Source: Bog-756 sp035949055
GTDB taxonomy: Bacteria; Actinomycetota; Acidimicrobiia; Acidimicrobiales; RAAP-2
Reading direction: 5' to 3'
Assembly (NCBI GenBank): GCA_035949055.1
Contig: DASZIO010000023.1
Coordinates: 62,001 to 126,000, forward strand
Length of the DNA stretch: 64,000 nucleotides
Shown: positions 59,079 to 64,000 of the stretch, in pieces
How positions within the stretch are numbered: the stretch's first letter is position 1
How the letters are laid out: every line of letters starts with the position of its first letter
Program-made: the position numbers and the translations under genes
The notes under the pieces: model-generated
The model's database searches: none
What the model was told of the DNA's origin: nothing
The model's input: only the letters and a program-made list of their open reading frames with translations

Positions 59079-60289
59079 GGCAGGCGGTGCTCTGGGAGCG
59101 GCCACCGGTACAGCGCGGCGGCGTTCTCGTGGGTGAGCTTCCGCAGATCGCCCACCGGCAGGCGACCCCAGCAGCGTTCGATGACCTCCTGGGTGTCGGG
59201 CCAGGTCGAATCGCCGTGCGGGTAGTCGACCTCGACCATGATGTGGTCGAGCCCGATCCGGTCGCGGGTGCCGATGGTCGACGGGTCGTCGATGGTGCAG
59301 AACCAGAAATTGCGCTGGAGCACATCGGCCGGGCGGAGCCCCGACGGGTCGAAGTCACGTCCGTACCCCGATCGGTCGACGATGTTGTCGAGCCGGTCGA
59401 GCAACATGGCCACCCACCCGATGCCCCCTTCGCTCATGGCGATTTGGAGGGCCGGGAACTTCGTGGGCAGTCCGGACCAGACCCATTCCGCGCAGGCCGA
59501 CAGGGACATCTGGCCGAACAGGGTCGCGCCCAGGGCGACCAGTGGACCGTCCTCGGGCATGTCCGGCATCCCCGACGAGCCGACGTGCAGCGAGATGACC
59601 GTCGCAGTCTCCTCGCACGCCGCCACGATCGGATCCCAGTACCCGGAGAACAGGCTCGGGAGCCCGATGCGGTGGGGACGTTCGGGGAGGGTGACCGACC
59701 GGAACCCGCGGTCGGCGTTGCGCCTGATCTCATCGGCGCCAGCTACGGCGTCGGTGAGGAACGTGATGCCGCAGGGGATGATGCGGTCGGGATAGGGCTG
59801 CCACCACGCCTCGTACAGCCAGTCGTTCCAGGCCCGCGTCACGGCCAGGCCGAGCTGCCGATCGCTCGCCGCGGAGAACACCTTTCCGGAGAACCCGGTG
59901 ATCTGGGAGGGGAAGTTGAGCGAGGCCCATACTCCGTTGATATCCATGTCCGCGATACGGGCATCGATGTCCCAGCAGCCGCGCCGCATGTCCTCGAAGC
60001 GGGTCGGCTCGAGGCTGACGCATTCCGGCCGCCGGCCGGCGACCGCGTTCATCCCGACCTGGGAGTAGAGGTTGCCGTCGAACTCCCAGAGCTGGTGGCC
60101 CCGGGAGTTCTCGATGATCTTCGGGGCCCGGTCGGCGAACCGGCGGGGGAGCCGGCCCTCGAACATGTCTGGGGGCTCGACCAAGTGGTCATCGACCGAG
60201 ATGACCGTGTACCGCACCGGCCTCGGCGCGGGATCTGGCAGCAAGGTGTCACGCCGGGTGGCGATGCTCATTTCGGGCCCGTTGCTCAT
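59075..60289 (-). CDS. Amidohydrolase_2 family hydrolase/decarboxylase
   Basis: A 404-aa TIM barrel metalloenzyme: ISVDDHLVEPPDMF (HxH variant as D-D-H), VISLHVGSSGMP with the central His, and VEVDYPHGDSTWPDT with the metal Asp. It is of the ACMSD-like branch, as is the fusion at 33-34.5 kb, but lacks an extra domain. It probably decarboxylates or opens a ring acid and hands it to the class II aldolase encoded next. No signal peptide. Confidence 0.85.
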   Translation of the reverse strand: MSNGPEMSIATRRDTLLPDPAPRPVRYTVISVDDHLVEPPDMFEGRLPRRFADRAPKIIENSRGHQLWEFDGNLYSQVGMNAVAGRRPECVSLEPTRFEDMRRGCWDIDARIADMDINGVWASLNFPSQITGFSGKVFSAASDRQLGLAVTRAWNDWLYEAWWQPYPDRIIPCGITFLTDAVAGADEIRRNADRGFRSVTLPERPHRIGLPSLFSGYWDPIVAACEETATVISLHVGSSGMPDMPEDGPLVALGATLFGQMSLSACAEWVWSGLPTKFPALQIAMSEGGIGWVAMLLDRLDNIVDRSGYGRDFDPSGLRPADVLQRNFWFCTIDDPSTIGTRDRIGLDHIMVEVDYPHGDSTWPDTQEVIERCWGRLPVGDLRKLTHENAAALYRWPLPEHRLP

Positions 60290-60362
60290 TCCGGCACGTT
60301 CTCGTCCGTTCCCACAGTCCGAGTATGCCAGGCCGCGCCGGTGCGTCTAGAGGGGCACCGTC

Positions 60363-61286
60363 TCAGGCAAACTGCTCGGTGAAGGCCAGGATCCCGTTGA
60401 CGTACTGCACCGTGGAGGGGAACATCCCACTGCGCTGCACGGAGTTGAGGCCTTGGTAGTAGCCGGCGAGGGCGAGGCCTGCGTCGCCTCTCGTCTGGAT
60501 CAGCAATTGGTGCAGATAGGCCGCGGCCATCTCGATGTTGTCCGACGTGTTGGTGGCCTGCAGCCCGGGTTGACCGAGCGAGACCCTGAGCTTGGCCACG
60601 GTGGAAGGCTCCAGTTGCCCGATGCCGACGGCGCCGGTGGACGAGACCGCCGACATCTGCCATCCCGACTCCCACCAGCACATCGCTTCGAGCAGCTGCT
60701 CGGGAAGCCCGAACTCGGACGCCCACCGCTCGAAGACCGGCCGCAGGGCCAGGCGCTGCGGATGGGCCAGCAGCCCGGCCGGGAGGGTCGAGCCCGGCGT
60801 CGGCAAGGACAAGGGACCGCCCCCGGCTCCTGTCGCGCCACCGTAGGCCGCACCGGTGGGGACGGAGATCTGGGTGCCCATCTCAACGTGTGAGGGATCG
60901 GCGATCCCGTTGGCGCCGACGATGGCGGCCACGCTCGTCCCGTATTGTGAGGCCAGGCTCCACAGCGTGTCCCCGCGGGCCACGGTCACGGTCACGGACC
61001 CACTCGAGCTGGATGAGTAATCCGACGTGTACCCCGAGGATGCGGCCGAGGTCGGTATGTCGATCACCGTGCCCGCTTCGATCAGGTTCGGGTCACCGAT
61101 GCCGTTGTAGGTCACCAGGGCGGCCACGCTGGTGCCGTAGGTGCTGGCGATCTGGGTGAGCGTGGATCCGGGTCTGACCCGCACGGTGGTGGCGGCGGCA
61201 TCGTTGGTCCAGGCCCAGCCGATCGCCATCAGTGAGGCAACCGACATCAGCGCGACCCGGAACGCGGCGCGCGTTCTTCGATTCAC
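60363..61286 (-). CDS. Secreted LysM - lytic transglycosylase-like protein
   Basis: A 307-aa exported cell-wall protein. The N-terminal signal ends around AAATTV; LysM repeats follow at about residues 34-80 (GSTLTQIASTYGTSVAALVTYNGIGDPN) and 98-143 (GDTLWSLASQYGTSVAAIVGANGI). A C-terminal goose-lysozyme/SLT domain has MCWWESGWQMSAVS with the catalytic Glu and GAVGIGQLEPSTVA. It would cut peptidoglycan glycan strands. The GTG follows GGAGGGCG. A GCCTCA-CT-TGAGGC dyad lies upstream (61361-61374). Confidence 0.9.
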   Translation of the reverse strand: MNRRTRAAFRVALMSVASLMAIGWAWTNDAAATTVRVRPGSTLTQIASTYGTSVAALVTYNGIGDPNLIEAGTVIDIPTSAASSGYTSDYSSSSSGSVTVTVARGDTLWSLASQYGTSVAAIVGANGIADPSHVEMGTQISVPTGAAYGGATGAGGGPLSLPTPGSTLPAGLLAHPQRLALRPVFERWASEFGLPEQLLEAMCWWESGWQMSAVSSTGAVGIGQLEPSTVAKLRVSLGQPGLQATNTSDNIEMAAAYLHQLLIQTRGDAGLALAGYYQGLNSVQRSGMFPSTVQYVNGILAFTEQFA

Positions 61287-61360
61287 ACGGCGCCCTCCGG
61301 CTCCGGCGAGCAAGGTGGCAGGTTCCCTCGCGAGCACACCGTGTCATCGACAATTCACCG

Positions 61361-61374
61361 GCCTCACTTGAGGC
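61361..61374. promoter_or_regulatory. Dyad upstream of the LysM-transglycosylase gene
   Basis: GCCTCA and TGAGGC are perfect 6-bp arms with a 2-base centre, 75-90 bases before the start. It may be an operator or a small hairpin. I looked for c-di-AMP riboswitch features, which often precede such genes, and did not find them. Confidence 0.3.
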
Positions 61375-61424
61375 GGTCGGATCGGCGCAGGTGGATCGGC
61401 ACGGGTTCTTCCTGGCCGACAGGC

Positions 61425-63068
61425 TCAACGCCCTTTGGTCCCGCGGTCGGTCTTTCGGTGCCGATCGATCTCCGTCTCCAGCCCGGCGACGTCGCCCGGC
61501 CCCATGGGGCAGAGGAGTTGGCGCCGAGCCGGACGCCAGAACAGCTTGCCTGCGCCGCGCCACCGCTCGCGACGGAGCGCCTGTTTGTCGACCTTGTTGG
61601 TGGCGGTGACGGGCAGCCGCTCGACCACCCGGACGTACCGAGGCGCCCATTTGGTGCCGAGATCCGGTTGGCTCGAGAGGAACTCGTCGAATCGGGACGG
61701 GTCGAACGCGGCCGGGTCGGCCATCTCCAGCACCGCCATCACCTGGTCGTCGACCGTCCGCTCGTCGGGGACGCCGAAGACCGAGACCCCGGTGGCCGCT
61801 TCGAACCGACCGAACAATCGCTCGAGCGGGGCTGACGCGAAATTCTCCCCGTCCACCCGGAGCCAGTCGGCTGTGCGGCCGGCGAAATAGAAGATTCCCG
61901 AGTCGTCGCGGTAGCCCAGATCACCGGACCAGTACCAACCGTTGCGCGAACGCTGCCGGGTGGCCTCGGGGTTGTTGTAATACCCCTCGAACCGCTCGAG
62001 CGCGTTCCGCCCGACGATCTCGCCGATGGCGTCGGCCGCGTTCACCATGTGCCCCGAACCGTCGAAGCGAGCGGGATCGCACTCCCGCCCCGTCTCGGAA
62101 TCGACGACGGCCACGTCGAGACCGTCCAGGGGCGCGCCGAGAGCGTCGGCTGGGAGGCCGGGCTTCGGCACGAAGATGATGGCGTTCTCGCTGGAGCCGT
62201 ACCCGGAGACCACCTTGCAACCGAAACGGTCTTCGAAGGCGGCGATGTCGGCGACAGAGGACTCCGGGGCGAGGACCACCCGCAGCCGATGGTCCCGGTC
62301 GGCCGGGTCGGAGGGTGTGTTCAGAATGAACGCGAGGGCCCGCCCTATGGTGGCGAAGAAGGTGCTCGAGGTGGCGCGGATGTCGGCCATGGCGCTGGAG
62401 GCCGAGAACTTCCGGCGGAGCACGATCGTTGCTCCGCTGCCCATGGCCGGGAAGATGCTCGAGAACAGGGCGTTCCCGTGGAAGAGCGGCATGGCGCAGT
62501 ACAGGACGTCGTCGGCTCGGAATCCGAGGGCAGTGGCGGACCGGGCTACACGACCCTGGGTGACCCGCACGGCCTTCGGGGTGCCGGTCGAGCCGGCGGT
62601 GAACAGCAGGAGAGCAAGGTCGTTCGGCGACCTCCTGACCGTGTTGTCCGGCGCTGCCGGGTCGGCGGGATCGGCGTCACCGACTTCGACGACTCGTGCC
62701 CCGCCGAGCGCGAGTCCGTCCAACAGTGGGCGGTGCGCGGCGTCGGTCAGGATCACCCTGCAGTCGGTGTGGGTCACATCGGCGGCCAGTTCGCTTCCCC
62801 GGCGGGTCGAATTGAGCCCGATCAGCACCGAACCGGTCAGCAGGCTCCCGCCCACCGCGAAGAGGTACTCGGGGACGTTGTCGAGCATCACGCCAACATG
62901 GGGTGGTCCATCGCCGGTGAGGGAGCGCAGCCATGCCCCCCAACGGGACATCTCGGCGACGACCTCCGACCAAGCCCAGCTACGCCCTTCGAACAAGAGG
63001 CCGCGACGTTGGTCACCAGCCCGGGCCCGCACGGCCTCCGCTCCCGTCGAGACGGCTTCAGGGGGCAA
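61425..63068 (-). CDS. Acyl-CoA synthetase (FadD-like AMP-dependent ligase)
   Basis: A 547-aa ANL-superfamily enzyme. A3 is LLFTAGSTGTPKAVRVTQG, the A5 block is VSGYGSSENAI, A7 is WYWSGDLGYRDDSGIF with the ATP-Asp, A8 is RVDGENFASAPLE and A10 is PVTATNKVDKQALR with the catalytic Lys. It resembles mycobacterial FadD17-type fatty/steroid acyl-CoA ligases. The start is a TTG that overlaps the end of a short upstream frame by eleven bases; a start further upstream in the frame is not evident. Confidence 0.88.
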   Translation of the reverse strand: MPPEAVSTGAEAVRARAGDQRRGLLFEGRSWAWSEVVAEMSRWGAWLRSLTGDGPPHVGVMLDNVPEYLFAVGGSLLTGSVLIGLNSTRRGSELAADVTHTDCRVILTDAAHRPLLDGLALGGARVVEVGDADPADPAAPDNTVRRSPNDLALLLFTAGSTGTPKAVRVTQGRVARSATALGFRADDVLYCAMPLFHGNALFSSIFPAMGSGATIVLRRKFSASSAMADIRATSSTFFATIGRALAFILNTPSDPADRDHRLRVVLAPESSVADIAAFEDRFGCKVVSGYGSSENAIIFVPKPGLPADALGAPLDGLDVAVVDSETGRECDPARFDGSGHMVNAADAIGEIVGRNALERFEGYYNNPEATRQRSRNGWYWSGDLGYRDDSGIFYFAGRTADWLRVDGENFASAPLERLFGRFEAATGVSVFGVPDERTVDDQVMAVLEMADPAAFDPSRFDEFLSSQPDLGTKWAPRYVRVVERLPVTATNKVDKQALRRERWRGAGKLFWRPARRQLLCPMGPGDVAGLETEIDRHRKTDRGTKGR

Positions 63069-63228
63069 TGGAGCCCAGTTCCCCGCCGTCCTCGAGCCCG
63101 CTTCGCCTGTTCCCGGAGCGCGGCCAGCTCATCGGACACCGCCGGCGGAGGTCGGCCAGCAGCGGATCGGGATCGCCGGCGAAGAACCCGGGTTCCCTGA
63201 GGCGGATGTCGAAGACCTCACTGGTCAT
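63058..63228 (-). pseudogene. N-terminal cytochrome P450-like fragment
   Basis: A 56-codon frame with a good start: MTSEVFDIRLREPGFF, then DPDPLLADLRRRCPMSW. This is the sort of N-terminus seen in bacterial P450s, but it runs into unrelated Arg/Gly-rich sequence and stops inside the start of the FadD gene. No haem-binding region follows. Probably a truncated gene, or a chance resemblance. Confidence 0.3.
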
Positions 63229-63358
63229 GGTCGGGCCTCGTCTACCGGAGGCGCCACGCGCTCGGCGGCTGACAGTGGCTCGATGTGCAACGGACTCTCC
63301 ACTCCGATGCCGGCGCGGGCATCCACCCGGTACGTCCTGGCGACACCGGACGGCCCCG

Positions 63359-63364
63359 ATTGTA
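63359..63364 (-). promoter_or_regulatory. Possible -10 for the P450-fragment/FadD unit
   Basis: On the minus strand TACAAT, a near-consensus -10 hexamer, lies about 130 bases before the short frame at 63228. No good -35 is 17 bases upstream, so confidence is low. The 247-base gap between 63228 and 63476 otherwise holds nothing I can support. Confidence 0.3.
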
Positions 63365-63475
63365 GGGCCGGCGATGGCCACGGCGCCGACGGATCTGCGG
63401 TCGGGGCGCGCCCAGCACGGCGACGGCCGGCTGGCGCCAGGTACCATGGGCGCCCTCGCCGCTCGAGGGGACTTG

Positions 63476-64000
63476 ATGCCGGTCGCGTTCATCTGCGCCA
63501 TGCCCATGGAGCTCGCCCCGCTCAAGCGGAAGCTCCGCCTCCAGAAGACGCGCGTGGGCTCGCTCGACATCTACCGGGGGGTGTGCGGCGAGCGCTCGGT
63601 GGTGGGCATCGTGACCGGCATGGGCACGGCACTGGCCGCGGAGAAGCTCGGCATGTTGCTGGGAGCGGTCGATGTCGAGCGGGTTGTCGTGATCGGCATC
63701 ACCGGTGCCGTCCATGGAGACGCGCCAATCGGATCGCTCGTCCTTCCCGCGGTCGTGGTCAACAGCACCACTGGAGACGAGTATCAGCCCCATCCCCTAG
63801 GGGGTGGCCCGGCCGAGGGCAAGATGTGGACGAGCGACACGCTCATCACCGACCTCGAGGTTCTCGCCGGCCTGCGCAACGACGGGGTCGTCTGCCTGGA
63901 CATGGAGACGGCCGCCATTGCCGAGATATGCGAGCGAGAGGGCATTCCCTGGTCGGTCTTCCGGACGGTGAGCGACCGGGCGACGGACGGAATCCTGGAC
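63476..64000 (+). CDS. MTA/SAH nucleosidase-like phosphorylase-fold protein, partial
   Basis: The first 175 residues of a PNP/UDP-phosphorylase-like nucleosidase, cut by the right edge. It begins PVAFICAMPMELAPLKRKL, has IVTGMGTALAAEKLG, VVVIGITGAVHGDAPIGSLVLP, and the DMETAAIAEICEREGIPW block with the purine-ribose Glu. These enzymes split 5'-methylthioadenosine or S-adenosylhomocysteine, or salvage hypoxanthine-type nucleosides. GAGGGG precedes the ATG; an in-frame ATG 30 bases upstream is possible. Confidence 0.85.
   Translation, partial: MPVAFICAMPMELAPLKRKLRLQKTRVGSLDIYRGVCGERSVVGIVTGMGTALAAEKLGMLLGAVDVERVVVIGITGAVHGDAPIGSLVLPAVVVNSTTGDEYQPHPLGGGPAEGKMWTSDTLITDLEVLAGLRNDGVVCLDMETAAIAEICEREGIPWSVFRTVSDRATDGILD

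Noticed and set aside
61287..61424. c-di-AMP (ydaO-type) riboswitch before the LysM-transglycosylase gene
   Set aside because: Such genes often carry it in actinobacteria, but I could not find its conserved segments in this leader; only a short dyad is present.
1..64000. CRISPR array, tRNA/rRNA genes, transposases, prophage
   Set aside because: No spaced direct repeats, no tRNA T-loop patterns with matching stems and no recombinase or phage proteins were seen on either strand.

Overview
The window is high-GC DNA with dense, mostly high-GC3 genes, frequent GTG and TTG starts and many 4-bp ATGA/GTGA/TTGA overlaps. F420-type luciferase-like oxidoreductases, an NDMA-type alcohol dehydrogenase, SoxR, and a PolDom/LigC pair all point to an actinobacterium. 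The mix of P450, phytanoyl-CoA dioxygenases, amidohydrolases and a KARI-like paralogue would suit a free-living soil or freshwater lineage such as Acidimicrobiia; this placement is inference. I see no rRNA, tRNA, CRISPR array, transposase or phage gene.

Layout. 0-13.7 kb: 5' end of ftsH, a PRC-barrel protein, a coupled msrB-msrA pair, an isocitrate/isopropylmalate dehydrogenase paralogue, a cysteine-less DksA/TraR-like protein, an acetolactate-synthase-type ThDP enzyme, a GHMP sugar kinase, glutaminase, an adenine/adenosine deaminase, an RsbW-like ATPase and an adenylate-kinase-like enzyme. 13.7-25 kb: an ArsR-SRPBCC fusion regulator, a DHA2 exporter, a sulfotransferase, then oxidoreductases (PhyH, two dehydrogenases, a CMD protein, P450), a KARI-like enzyme without the usual catalytic His/Lys, and a lipoprotein hydrolase joined to a neocarzinostatin-like domain. 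25-44.5 kb: NDMA-type ADH, an orphan polytopic membrane module, a coupled run (nucleoside hydrolase lipoprotein, AlkA-type glycosylase, PHB-depolymerase-like esterase), a frameshifted membrane protein, a methyltransferase, an amidohydrolase-SnoaL fusion, a secreted GH30 glycosidase, a PadR/PhyH divergent pair, a nickel/cobalt permease with a Nur-like promoter, and a 3xGAF-PP2C phosphatase.

44.6-48.7 kb is a DNA-repair island: PolDom (all three catalytic Asp at the same numbers as in M. tuberculosis PolDom), an HhH-PHP protein and a LigC-type ATP-dependent ligase, all translationally coupled, then a tail-to-tail FEN-like 5'-3' exonuclease. This resembles a LigD broken into separate genes with a PHP nuclease where LigD has its phosphoesterase. 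No Ku gene is in the window.

48.7-51.3 kb: SoxR faces an SDR/QueA-like operon across an intergenic region with a MerR-family-type promoter (19-bp spacer over a perfect dyad), followed by the C-terminal stub of an ABC-2 permease. 51.3-64 kb: an APH-like kinase coupled to a CrtC/AttH-like protein, another dehydrogenase, a limonene-monooxygenase-like flavoprotein, a DMT transporter, pantothenate kinase, an amidohydrolase/class II aldolase pair, a LysM-lytic transglycosylase, an acyl-CoA synthetase, and a nucleosidase cut by the right edge.

Functions are assigned from recognisable family motifs read by eye. Start sites were moved from the longest reading frame where a Shine-Dalgarno sequence, an overlap with the neighbour, or family length supported it.
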